Source of the DNA: Anthopleura xanthogrammica
Lineage: Eukaryota; Cnidaria; Anthozoa; Actiniaria; Actiniidae
Length of the DNA: 64,000 nucleotides
NCBI GenBank assembly: GCA_964019055.1
Contig: OZ025206.1
Location: forward strand, 25,242,906 to 25,306,905
Direction: 5' to 3'
The position numbers were made by a program, and so were the translations under genes. The stretch's first letter is position 1; the number at the start of each line of letters is the position of its first letter. The notes beneath the pieces are model-generated. The model was not told where the DNA came from and did not search any database. It saw only the letters and a list, made by a program, of their open reading frames with translations. Shown here piece after piece: positions 12,201 to 23,796 of this stretch.

Positions 12201-15200
12201 TTTTGTTGGTAGACATAAAACACAAAATTTCAGCTACAAAATCCTATGCAACGCTTTTTCTATGTTAACTTTTTTCCAATCTTTGACTTTAAAGATTGCT
12301 CTTAAAGTTGTTTTAGGAAGTTTTGCCCTGTATGTTGAAATTCAAAATGAGTATGTTAATTCTGCTGGGGAGCGGTTTTTGCCCGCGCTCACGCTCGTGG
12401 GCTCAGATCGAACGTTCCAAAGTAGGCAGCCACCTTAAATTCTGGTAATCGAACCACATTCTATTAAAATAGGACTCCCTGTGGAGGCCTTTAACGACTT
12501 GGCCCATACTTGTTAAATGTTCATAACCCTCAAAATTTATCGATATCCTAAAATGCATAGCATTGACATACCTCCTGATATCATGAGAGCCTGTCTTAGA
12601 GCAGCAAGCGACGGTCCAGCTGAATAGCTGGCTTTCCTTTTCCGTCCACCATCAGCTTGAAGGCCTGCACCATTCTTGGTGGGTTGGATATTCTTCCTGT
12701 TATAAGCTGAGCTTGTACGCACATCTGTAAGTAAGTGAACGCAAAATAATTTCAACAACACAAGTGTGAGAGAGTGAATAAGGTAGCGCAACGTCTTTTT
12801 TTCCATTTGAGCGTTTTTCCATTTTTCTGCTGCTACTTGAATCCATTCTGGAGTTGGAATTTTATTTTTGAAGTTTATTTTTGCGGATCGGAGAAACATG
12901 GAAGAAAAACTCTCGAAGCACAGGAGAGAACCATCAAGTACTTTTATTCATCATATGATCTAGATGAAGGGTTCATTCTTCGAATCTATTTTAAAATGTC
13001 TGAACACTAGTGTATAATCCATAATTCTCACCGCTGCAGCTGTTTTCCCAGTGGAATTACAAACTTATCCCACAAACAACTAATATCATTCAAATATTTT
13101 TTTCCGTCATTTTGATTGGCCGAGAGCACTACAAATAACTGCCTACAAATAACGGTCTGCTCATGCGCATTACGGTACAAAGCCATTTTGCTGCAAATAA
13201 CGGACTGCTCATGCGCATTACGGTACAAAGCCATTTTGCTGCAAATAACGGACTGCTCATGCGCAGTAACGTTGCATTTGACAATGGCTCGCTTCCCTGA
13301 AAAAATGAACTGACTTCTTTGTTATTGTTTGACTCGTGCGCACTGTCCCTCAAAGATTAGAAAAAATAATTTGAATGATAATTTGAACTCGGTTATCGTA
13401 AAATATCGAGGCAAATAATTGCTTGCTCGCCACTAACAAATCACGATATTTTGCTCAACCTCGTCCAATTATTGCTTATTATCTGTTTAAAAAGTCCTAA
13501 AAGGATTACGAGGCGATCTTATTTTATTTTCACAGAACAGTAAACAATTGAAACAACTTATAATCAATTTCCGCGTAGCTCGTGTGACATAGCAACGGTA
13601 ACTAAGGGGAGTCGTAACCATGACTAATAATGCTGACTGATGCAAGAATTGAGGCGCGTTATATGCCTATTATTCGTGACCAAAACTAACCTTTCCCAGG
13701 GGGGTCCAACAGGGTAGATAATCTGTCGGCCCACATCGCTAGAGCAGCACGTGCGTCTTCCATAAACACCGCGCCAGACTGGGGTCGACTCAGAATCCGT
13801 GACGCAACGGCACGAGCCTCGTCATGAAGTTGCTCGAAGGTGATTGGTGGAGGCGGTTCAGGTGACGGCCCTTGATCTTCTATAATTGACAGAGAGCTGG
13901 TACTTCTGGAATGAACTGATCCTGGTATAGGAAACATAATACAATTGAGAATTGTCGAGGTAATGACATTCAAGGAATTTTAAAATTGATGACTTGAACA
14001 CAACATAAGTAAGCGCGGAAAGGTAAAAGCTAAAGGTAATATATTTTACTTCGATAACATCATGGGGAGTGTTTGCCCAATTCTCCCGAGCCAGGGGCTT
14101 ATGTATAAAGTGCTTGAAGTTGCGCCCTTTACCCCCTCAAACTATCAGTGCTCCTTATTACGGGTATTTAAAGCTAAAGCTACACAGAACAGAGAGAAGT
14201 CGAAACAGACGTGGAGATCCTGAGGATCGAACCGTTGATCTCCAGCTCCAATTGCGCGCACTAACCAACTGAGCTACGCCTGCTCCTAAGTCTGTCACAG
14301 TAGTGCATGGACCCCCTCACATTAGGGTAAAACATTCAGTCAACCTTAAAGCGCTATCTTCGCTTGCGCATATTGTTATACTTATACTTGCGTCACATGT
14401 GTAAACCAGGTCTATTATGCATAATGAGGTGCGGTATATGGTGCGAGAACCATTCCAAATCAACCGGAAAAAGTCTCTTCAGCTAATCAAAAAAGTAAAA
14501 CGTTACGCCAAAAATTAAGGGTTCTATTGCTTTGCGAGTAAATCCACTGCATGATTTTCATTCAATCTTACCAGCTTCAGCTTTGCTTCCTTTTGACTCT
14601 TCTTCCTGTTCAATATTCTCGTTCAATTTTCCCTTGTCTTGTCCAGCTTCTCCATCTGTTTGTGGCATGGAAAGACTCCCGTCAGATGGTTGACTCAACT
14701 CCTCCTTTATTGACCGTCCCTCGCCTTCAACATCTGCCCTCTCTTTATTTTGAACTTGTCCTTCCTCTCCACCTTGTTCTTGGTTTTCAGGTAACTTGCT
14801 ATCTTCTTGTTCACTCCCAATTTGCACATCGTTTAGATCGACGCTATCCTCTGATCTCTTGTCAACGTCTTCAAGTGGTTTCATGTCAACGTCTTCATTG
14901 TCTTCATCAATAGAACCATGAAGACTTCTCACTAATTCCATCACTTTCTTGTCTTCTTCGTCTTGGCTGTCTTCTGTAGAAATTCATTTACATAGTTAAG
15001 ATTAATACACAAACTTACTAGTACAAACTGTAAAACAAGTACGGTACACGCCGCGCCCGATGGGCGAAGTTACTGAGCTCACCCGATCAAACTGCGAGGA
15101 CAGATTCTCCATCACGATATAACGTACATTGTAGGAGTGTGAATTTGTACTCAAATATCTCCAAAATTAAAAGTCAAATTGCATTGAATGAGCATATGGT

Positions 15201-18200
15201 CTGCACCTGGGAGAAACCGTACATGCAGTTCCCACTCATGAAGACGGCATATCGTATCGTTTACCGTGCTGTAAGTCAGTACCGTACGTCTCTCACTCGT
15301 ACTGTACCCATACCGCTCTGCGGCATGTTGTATCGCGTACGTAAGTAAGTATGTACGTATGTAAGTCAGAACCGTACGTTTCCTACTCTTATAATGGAGG
15401 GGGGATGAGGTTAAAGCAATTGTCATCTAACGGGACACAATTTGGATAGTAAGGGTTAGTTACCCTGTACCCAACACCCCTGGAAGACTCCTGCAACCCC
15501 CCTCCCCCCAAAGAAAACAACAACAGAATAACTCTACATACCTGACTCCACATTAACATCAATCACTTGAGCAAGCGCGTCTCCCCATTGGCTACTTTCA
15601 TCCGACAGATTCACTTCTACGTTACTCAGATCAGCCACATCACGTGACTGCTCCTGATCACTAACCACAGAAACTCGTTCACTACCACGTGCTTCTGAAC
15701 CTGCCTCACTTTCATGTCGAATCTTGGATTCTGATTGGTTCTTTAACCCGCTTTCGCCATTCGTTACGTTAGTATCTTGAGTATACAGTTCTTCTGGTGT
15801 AGTTGGACGGGCTCCAGCAGACTGTATGGGTGGAAGCCGAGACATAGAAGTCAGCGAGGAAGATTTCAAGCTCCCTTTGCTAGATTTTTTCTTATTCGCA
15901 TTGACAGCAGAAATATTCGACTCCTTTTCAGCTGTATAAGTGTCCTCTTTGTTAAAACTCGAAGGCCAGTTTTGTAGATCAGAATCCATAGTTTCCAACG
16001 TCCTTTTCACGAGCATTTGTGAGAGCAGTTCTTCTTTTTGTTTGGAATCAAGACGAGCGTACCTACGGTCTTGTTTGGGTCTAATCGGTTCGACCTCTGA
16101 TAGTCTCTCATTCAAGGATTCAGCAGGACTGATCGCTCTAGACGAAGGGGCATATTCTTCGCTGTTTATTGATATCAAAGATGCTGCTCCAGTCGACATT
16201 CCATTATTATAAAAGTTAAATGTGCTACCGAGCATAGAACTAGATGGTGATATAGGCGGTAAAGACATAGTACTATAGGGTTGAGGTTTGTTAGGGAATA
16301 GTTCACACACGGAGCCATCTTTGTGGAGAGACGGAAGGAATGGGTTGTAGGTCTGGAGAGCAGGGTCTTTGAAGGATCCAGAAGATACTAGTTTATTCCA
16401 GGACTCTTCTTGCATGGAGCGTCCAAGGGTTGCGATGTAACGTTTAGGGGAGTACCCAGGACGAACATGGTTGTCGTAGGAACTGTTTATTCTCTTTTGA
16501 AGTAATGCTAAAAATAATGGATCTCCCTGGAACAAGATAAATGGGATGGTTAATATAATAGTAGACTAGTATGGCACTAAAGTTATCTTGCCTGACAAAT
16601 GGCAGGTATTTTGTGCATGGCAAGTGAGTTCATCGATCCTCTTGACAACATGTGGCACCGTTCATTCATTCATTCATCCACTTATCTATTCACTAGATCT
16701 TTCATTTATTTGTGCATTTCATTCACATTTTCATTTCACACTCACTCACTCACCCATCCATCCATTAATTCATCCATCCATCCATCCATCCATCCATCCA
16801 TCCCTCCCTACATCCATACATCCATTCGTCTAACCATCCCTCCATCCCACCCTCCCTCCCTCCCTCCCTACATCCCTACATCCATCCGTCCATTCTTCTA
16901 ACCATCCCTCCATCTATCCATCCTTCCATCTATTCATTCATTCATTCATGATGCATTGTACTATCCAAGTGCCAACATTGCATTATATATGCATACTTTT
17001 ACAGCAAATCATACAAATTAGAAAATATATGACAAGCCCTAATACTGATATTAGTATAGGTTTCATTAAGCATGCATGTAGGTTGCAGTAGGATGCATCT
17101 TAACTTACCCCATTTCTCTTATAGTTGAGTATAAAATCCCTCAAGTCTGTCAGTGTTTTGAGTTTAACAGAAGACTGCCTTTTGATTTTTCTTCTTCTCT
17201 TTTTAGCTTTAGGTGACCCAGGAAGAAAGTAGTCCTCGGCATAAAGCAGTAATGCACCTTTCCTGGTTGTATATGTCTTAGGCATAGAGTGAGAACCAGG
17301 TTCTTTTGTTTTTACTTTTGGCAGTTGGAATTGTTTGGTATCAAATGTTTTTTTGTAGTTTAGTTTGGAGTGCTCCATTGTTTGATATGCATTAGCAATG
17401 GGAGGTAACCGTAGATCGTCAAGGGAGAATATGTCCTACAAAAATAACAAATAGTGTTAATAATATTAGAATATTATTGAAATATGATAATGCAGGGACC
17501 GTGAAGCATAGTTTTGAGTGGGGCAGCAGGTTCTCGTGGGTCTGGGGGATGCCCACACCCCCCTTGAAAATTTTAAAATTGAGGCTCTCAGATCGAAATA
17601 CAATTTCCACTGTTGTGAGGTCCAATTGCAACTTATTTATTGCATTAAACTTGTGTCAAAGGATTAGGCAACTCATAGCAAAAAATAACAATTCAATAGG
17701 TTAGGCCCAGTTTAGACGTCGAATTTCACATGTGCCGAATCTAATGCAAATGAGCAAAACCTATAATTTGACTTCATTTGCATTACATTCGGCACATGTG
17801 AAATTCGACGTCTAAACCGGGCCTTAGATTGATGATGAATTTCATTGCCAGCTAATACTTATTCAAATAATTAGAATTTTGAATTAATGATTATACCTTA
17901 ACCTACAGTTGAAAAAAAACTACTTCAATAAAAACCTGACAATGAATGTATTGTAAACATCCTTCCAGTGCTCATATATATATATATCCTGTTTTGCAAA
18001 CAAAAGTGGAACCCAAGCAAGCGGATGGAGTCATGCTGTTGTTTACTGATCAGCAGGGATAAAAATCAGAAATTCTTTGGACTCAATCAGCATGTGGATA
18101 TGCAGGTGTATGAGAGTGGAAAAAAATATTTTGTAGCTAAAAATAATATGTCAATAGAATATTATATGCTGGGCTGAAAGATGTACGAATTATGAAAAAG

Positions 18201-19454
18201 ATTTTGGATTATGAAGAATAATTTTTGATATGATTTTTTTTGTTTCTTGGCTTATGGTTTTTAAGAGAGGATTAATGAAAAAAATTAATGTAGAATATTA
18301 AAATGCCTATTTTTTTTCTGTTGAAGCTTGAAAATAAAATTGCTATAGTAATTTTAATGCATGTTCAAAGAATGTCATGTCACAATTTTACCAAACTGTA
18401 CGAGAAAAAATAATTTATATAGTTTCATTTTCGTGTTATGATATGGGACTTCAATAGAAGAAAGCTTTTCTTGGAAAATATTACCTTCAAAAACCTTATG
18501 TATCAAAAAATCGTATTCATTAATATTAAGGTTAATAGTTAGGGCTTTACTTGGTTACAATAGTCTAAAAATCAATTTAAATTGAATGAATTTTACTTCA
18601 GAAAAATAGAAGGAATGTCGACACATCATATCATCTTGATAGGCATTGCATTCTTATGACGTTTGTAAAACACGTCATTTTAAAAATTGCTCAATTCATG
18701 TACCAAATGAGATATTTAGAAAAACCATAGTCGTAAAAGTCCTTGATTCAAGTATTTTTAGAATTGAATCCCTAAAGATCATTACAGATTTTTAAATAAT
18801 TTAGCGCGGTGTAAAATTAGAGAGACGAGAGAGCGTGTAATTCAACACACAGATGACAATAACCCAACACAGTGTTTATTACAAATGAAACTTTCATATA
18901 CTGGATACTTTTATTTTCATATTCTAAAGAGTTTTGGTAGGATTTAACGGATATGGGCCTAATGGAGTTAAAAAGGTTAAGATTTTGAGCGAGTTTGTTT
19001 TGGTTTGGATGAAAATACTTCGTTGCTACGTGGCTTGGCGTTAGTTGTCAAGGTCGCCATGAGGTCATTCAGCGAAGGAAAGTACTGGACAGTTCTGTAA
19101 TACTACCAATATCCAAGCTTAAAATGATAAATTATAAAAGATTTCTTCTTAGAATTCATTTGTAAAAGCTAAAATTTGGAATATTGAGGAAACAGAAGCC
19201 TTGAAATTCGACCTCATTAGGATTGTATGGAAGTAGACAATAGACGATTGGGGAAGTCAAGCGTACGGTCATTCCATAAACAAACGAGTGTCCTTCAGTG
19301 TAAGCAGATCAGATATATAGCAGCAAAATAAATGCTTATCAAACACCCAAATACTCACATTATCTTTTTCTACGGGTTCTCCTTTAGCTATGCCGTCCCA
19401 AGTGCCATAGCCACGGCTGAGCACCGAGAGCATCTTATCGTCTGGACTGTTCAT
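9266..19454 (-). CDS. KIAA2012: KIAA2012-like coiled-coil protein
   Basis: Nine exons join in phase: 19359-19454, 17109-17435, 15542-16526, 14572-14973, 13691-13921, 12572-12724, 11901-12023, 10273-11389, 9266-9902 (4071 nt; 1356 codons plus stop). Matches to vertebrate KIAA2012, recognised from memory, run in order: LSVLSRGYG near the N-terminus, [17 protein letters not shown] (84-100), a [12 protein letters not shown] segment, [14 protein letters not shown] (163-176), a Glu/Arg/Lys coiled coil (about 1000-1290), and a C-terminal [12 protein letters not shown] (about 1305) before a poly-Glu tail. The human protein is about 1180 aa and uncharacterised, so no function is given. There is no signal peptide or membrane segment. 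The middle is Ser/Glu-rich and looks disordered. Codon 924 (10935-10937) is an in-frame TAA inside a 16-bp tandem duplication. Either this allele is broken, the assembly is wrong, or a tiny intron removes it. The start is the first Met; the second, seven residues on (MLSVLSRG), fits the human start better. Confidence 0.82.
9971..10076. mobile_element. AGACCC foldback MITE, copy 2
   Basis: Ends ATAAACCCCTTTCAGCACGTC and GAAAGGGGTCTATT are inverted. The inner motif GGAGGACAAAACAATAGGTT is shared with other copies. It is in the last intron of the KIAA2012-like gene. Confidence 0.72.
10273..11389 (-). other. KIAA2012: KIAA2012 exon 8 with internal TAA in a 16-bp duplication
   Basis: Both halves read in the same frame but are separated by a single TAA at 10935-10937. 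The sequence CTGTTTTTTTACTGTC occurs twice without a gap (10927-10942 and 10943-10958). Removing one 16-bp copy would remove this stop but shift the frame, and the new frame stops about 20 codons later. A 45-bp GT-AG segment (10922-10966) would restore the frame if spliced, but that is shorter than usual metazoan introns. Confidence 0.7.
13137..13275. repeat. 53-bp tandem repeat, about 2.5 units
   Basis: CAAATAACGG-CTGCTCATGCGCA-TACGGTACAAAGCCATTTTG repeats with period about 53 in an intron of the KIAA2012-like gene. Confidence 0.85.
14165..14290 (-). mobile_element. tRNA-derived SINE
   Basis: On the minus strand a pol III A box (TAGCTCAGTTGG) is followed about 40 bp later by a B box (GGTTCGATCCT), after which the sequence departs from a tRNA and ends in AGCTTTAGCTTTAAA repeats. 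The acceptor stem does not pair, so it is not a functional tRNA gene. It sits between exons 4 and 5 of the KIAA2012-like gene. Confidence 0.65.
16656..16950. repeat. (CATT/CATC/CCTC)n microsatellite
   Basis: Imperfect tetranucleotide repeat in the intron between exons 2 and 3 of the KIAA2012-like gene. It accounts for the His/Pro/Ser open frames there. Confidence 0.95.
17701..17826. mobile_element. GGCCCAGTTTAGACG foldback MITE
   Basis: Arms of about 35 bp are nearly perfect inverted copies (GGCCCAGTTTAGACGTCGAA with TTCGACGTCTAAACCGGGCC), flanked by TTA on both sides. It lies in the first intron of the KIAA2012-like gene. Confidence 0.85.
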
Positions 19455-20339
19455 TTCTGAAGTCTGTATAAATACCTAAAGCAAACCATTCAGATGTAGG
19501 AAAACCATTGCAGTGCACGTCCGCTACCCGAAATGGATCTCGAAAGCCAACAAAGTGCTTGGAAAGCCATTCTACTGCATGAACTATACCATCAGTACAG
19601 CGTCCACTTGAAACTTGGTGGTTACCATGCAAGGATATTATAATCAACTGGATTAACTTATTAACATATTTTTTTGACATCAAAGTGTCAAAGACGTCTT
19701 ACCGAGTAATCAAGGACTCGACCAATCACAGGCTAGTATTTTTTTCTTCTATTTACACAGTACAAAAGGAATATTTGACAAAAAGGATTATCAGCTTTAT
19801 CGCGTGGTAAAAGCAATATTAGTACTTGAATATGATCTATGAAAACAGTGTATTAGATCAGATCCAACCTGATCCTTGCAACGATTATGAAGATCATCTC
19901 TCAGTTTGTCCTGAGTCAAGAAACTGGCTGGGAAACCCATTGAAAAGGGGTGTTTGGTTTCGAATGGATTGGGGGGGGGGGGGGGGGGGGGGGGTGTTTA
20001 AAAAAAATCATATCAATTTCTAGATTTTTCTCTTTTTACGTACATCAGAACCGTAATTTGGAGGTGTTTTAAAACGGGATCAAGGTCAGTCGTGTTTACC
20101 GAGAAACCTTTTTCGGTTTTTATCATAGTTTTTCTGTTCATCGTAGAAGGTCCAAGGGTACATGAACAGGGTCCTCTCGTGATTGGTGATCTACTTATTT
20201 TGATTCGTGAAAATTCGCACTTACACCCTAAATCATTGTATCAAGGTTATTTTATAATCGTATTTCTTGATTCATGAATCTATGAAAATTTTTTTCCGTG
20301 ATTCGTGATCGCAAAGCCTTATCTGCCAAAGCCCAGACA

Positions 20340-20815
20340 TTGTTTGAGGGTTTAGTCTGTAAGTTAGCTGTGCCCTGACTTAGATCAGCCTAGAGGTTGT
20401 TTCAGGGTTCAATCTGCGAGTTCGCCATGTCTTGACTTAGATCAGCCCAGAGGCTGTTTCAGGGTTCAATCTGTGAGTTAGCCAGGCCCTGACTTAGATC
20501 AGCCCAGAGGTTGTTTCAGGGTTCAATCTGTGAGTTCGCCATGCCCTGACTTAGATCAGCCCAGAGGCTGTTTCAGGGTTCAATCTGTGAGTTAGCCAGG
20601 CCCTGACTTAGATCAACCCAGAGGTTGTTTCAGGGTTCGATCTGTGAGTTAGCCGTGCCCTGACTTAGATTAGCCCAGAGGCTGTTTCAGGGTTCGATCT
20701 GTGAGTTAGCCGTGCCCTGACTTAGATTAGCCCAGAGGTTGTTTCAGGGTTCGATCTGTGAGTTAGCAATACCCTGACTTTGATCAGCCCAGAAGTTGTT
20801 TCAGGGTGTTGATAA
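20340..20815. repeat. 57-bp satellite, about 8 units
   Basis: Head-to-tail units of TCTGTGAGTTAGCCGTGCCC-TGACTTAGATCAGCCCAGAG-GTTGTTTCAGGGTTCGA, opposite in orientation to the 7321 array and the same as the 4738 array. Confidence 0.97.
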
Positions 20816-21545
20816 CATTTGATGGGTTTTATCTTTCGGGACATTTACTTTCATTCCTGACGAGGAAAGTTATAACAATCAAGGGAATTGACAAAAGATT
20901 ATCTTACGAAAAAAGTCTGTAAATGTTTTAAAGATTTTCTGGTTTTATTGTATTGTGTTGATATTATTTCGATATTTACAAGACGAAGATAATGGCGATA
21001 ATACTTTAGCAAATAAATAAGAAAATAAATTAGAGATACTGAACTGAATCAAACCAAACACAATAACTTAGGATTGCATGCTAAATCTAGAACAGTTTTC
21101 GTATGACAGGCAAAATTTACAACACGGACCGCGCCTTGCCATGACCGTGTCAGTGCCGTGCCGTGTATGAAAATATTCGACATTCGGTGCCTTGTCTGCG
21201 CCGCACCGTAACCGTGCCGTGTGCCATGACTTTTCACACTCATACGAAATCTGCTCTTGAACTAACACCTTCACACGATTTTAACCTTATTTCTGAGGAC
21301 ATGCGACATACATTGAGCAAGCGTGAGTCATCTTCAACCATCGCCAAAAGGCAAAGTTGAAGAATTGTCTTCATTCATATTTCTACGGCCGCCGATACAT
21401 GATGCAATCGTTTCGCGCCAGTAACGCAATATTAATGTTTTTCAGTTTTGTTGTTGATAATGATGCTGCTGCCAGAACGAATGGAAATATGACGGACTAC
21501 AACAACAAGAACAAAAATCAAAAATTGCATTGCCAGCGCGGAAAA

Positions 21546-21685
21546 TAGACCCCTTGCACGTGTCGTCAAAGCAGCTCAGTTTGGAGAACAAAACAAAAGA
21601 ATTTCAATCTTCTGAGAACTCAGTGGAACCTATTGTTTTGTCCTCCAAATTGAGCTGGATTGCGACGTGCTGCAAGGGGTCTATA
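21546..21685. mobile_element. AGACCC foldback MITE, copy 3
   Basis: Best-preserved copy: TAGACCCCTTGCACG and TGCAAGGGGTCTA ends, paired inner AGCAGCTCAGTTTGGAG arms, and TA at both ends. Confidence 0.8.
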
Positions 21686-22345
21686 ATAGCAGTATAACAT
21701 AACAACAGCAGCCGCAACACCGTCTAAACAAAAAGCGCAACGAAAGTTACACGCTTCGACAAGCGGACGAAAATTGAAGCGCATATGAGCAATTTTGAAA
21801 GAGCCTCGCTTGCTTTCACCGCCAATTGAAAAATATATTTTGTAAATTCGATGGACGGAAGTGAGAGGTGTTGGGTGTACGGTAGTCTTGAAATTATAAA
21901 CATTTATAGTAAGACTTGTGCCTGACCCCTCCCCATTCTTAAATCAATATAACATTTCTCTTTTTAAATTATTATAAATTCAAAAATAGAGTAATTTAAA
22001 GATAATCATGGATACCCCCCTCCCCTCCCCCCTCTCCCCATAAATTCTACAGACCCATTTTCCTGACATAATAAGCTATGTAACGTTTGAGTCTGTGTGG
22101 CGTGCAACCACACTTTTCCCGCTCTTTTTGTTCTTCCGGTAGACGCGTGTACCATTTGTCGGAAGTCAAAGTTTCCCGCTCTTTTTGGTTGGTAGACGCG
22201 CGAAATTCAAACCGGATGGATTGGTTTGAATGGTAAGCATCCCAGAGTGATTTTATTTGACTCGTGAAATAAAATAAAGGTGTATTTTTAGTGAGTAACA
22301 GTCACAGTAAGGAAAACAATTGAATTACCGTTTACTAATTAACAA

Positions 22346-22640
22346 TTAGTCCTCGAGTCCGAATGGTCTACGAGTCAATAGCCCATGAGGCCGAAGGCCG
22401 AATGGGCTATTGACTCGTAGGCCATGAGGGCGAGAGGTCTAATTGTTTTAGTAAAAACCTACTAATCGGTCCAATAAAAGGATGCAAAAAGTTTTGGATT
22501 TTGCTTTAAATATATATTTTTTGGTTTTCAAAACCGGCGCTTTTCGCTACTAGAGGTCTATCACTAATAGACCCCTAGTAGCTCAGCCAATCACAGGGCT
22601 CGATTGGTGATAGACCATTAGTAGGTTTTTTCTAATACGT
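22346..22640. mobile_element. Nested foldback sequence
   Basis: Contains an inverted repeat (TCTACGAGTCAATAGCCCAT / ATGGGCTATTGACTCGTAG) followed by a second pair (AAAAACCTACTAAT / ATTAGTAGGTTTTT) enclosing 160 bp. Non-coding; probably two overlapping MITE-type units. Confidence 0.6.
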
Positions 22641-23028
22641 ATTATACTTACTTTTTTTTTCATAAGCCAAGTAAAATCACTTTATTGTAGCGTTAAAATA
22701 ACCCTCGGTTTAACTACCTTTTTGTACTATTCATGCATTTTGTCTAACAAGGGTCTGGTGTTTTTTTTTTCATATATATATATATATATACACATGCAAG
22801 ATAAAAAATAATTTAAGAAATACTAAGTATCATTCATTTTTTTTTCCAATATTACAATTCAAGCTTAGATCAAAATAGTTCTAATTAAAACACATTTTTG
22901 TCTTCAGTTTTTCCATTTTCAAAGTCCTTAAAATGATTTACCCCTTACTACGTCTTGTTATCACTCCTGCCATTTGTCGCAAAAAAATGCGGTAGGGACA
23001 CCCTACCTTCATCAGTCTACACGGAGCC

Positions 23029-23159
23029 TATAGACCCCTCGCAACACGACGAACTACAGCTCAATTTGGAGGACAAAACAATAGGTTCTCAGGAGATTGA
23101 AATTCTTTTGTTTTGCCCTCGAAGTTGAGCTGCTTTGACGTCACGTTGAAGGGATCTAA
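23029..23159. mobile_element. AGACCC foldback MITE, copy 4
   Basis: Ends TATAGACCCCTCGCA and TTGAAGGGATCTA with the family's inner GGAGGACAAAACAATAGGTT motif. Confidence 0.75.
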
Positions 23160-23796
23160 AACGACCGAGATTATTTTCACGACACGTGGCGTCACATGGT
23201 CTGCGATGACGACATGAATGACCATCAGAGTAAAATGCCAGTATGTGTTACATGATGCACTATTTTGCCGAAAGCGCGTATTGCCATGTTACTATGGTAA
23301 CACATTATACATATTCGTTCCTATACCGGGGTTTGCCCATAGGGTTTCAGCCAAGTATTAAAACTATAAAACAAGTAAAAACCTTGAAGATCCAAGTATA
23401 TTTAGACGTCCTATTGTAGCCGGACTGTCCCATGAAATACATCACAGTACTTGACTTATTAACGGGCTTGATAACCACTCGCTGGCATGGTTGCCATGGT
23501 ACCCATACCTCGGACAGGTGATGGGGATACGTCACACTCACATGGGGTGAGGTATCATATACATTTACTCTGTTAAAAGAGATGAAAATACAACAGTGTG
23601 TTGGAATCTTATTGCGGGATTTAAAGCCAGTGGTCATGGGGCAGTTTCATAAATTGAACTGGGGGGTGGGGGGAGGGGAACAACCACAAGTAATTCACCC
23701 CCCTCCCCCTCCCCCTCCCCCTCCCCCTCCCCCTCCCCCAGAAGCAAAACGAGATTGAGGAATCTAAGATCCCCTTAAAAAACATACCTTTGCTAG

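Larger units (their letters stand above)
19455..23796. other. Intergenic between KIAA2012-like gene and CDK15-like gene
   Basis: The first part is the presumed leader and promoter of the KIAA2012-like gene. The rest holds a G homopolymer (about 19971-19994), a 57-bp array, MITEs, and a CCCCCT run near 23700-23740. No gene was recognised. Confidence 0.7.

Noticed and set aside
14200..14285. Possible tRNA gene on the minus strand
   Set aside because: A and B boxes are present, but the acceptor stem does not close and the 3' side continues into a SINE-like body.
19435..19683. 82-aa minus-strand frame upstream of the KIAA2012-like start
   Set aside because: It overlaps the first exon in another frame and shows no family resemblance; at most 5' leader.
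20340..20815. Possible CRISPR array (regular 57-bp repeats)
   Set aside because: There are no unique spacers: the whole 57-bp unit repeats, and the genome is eukaryotic. It is a satellite.
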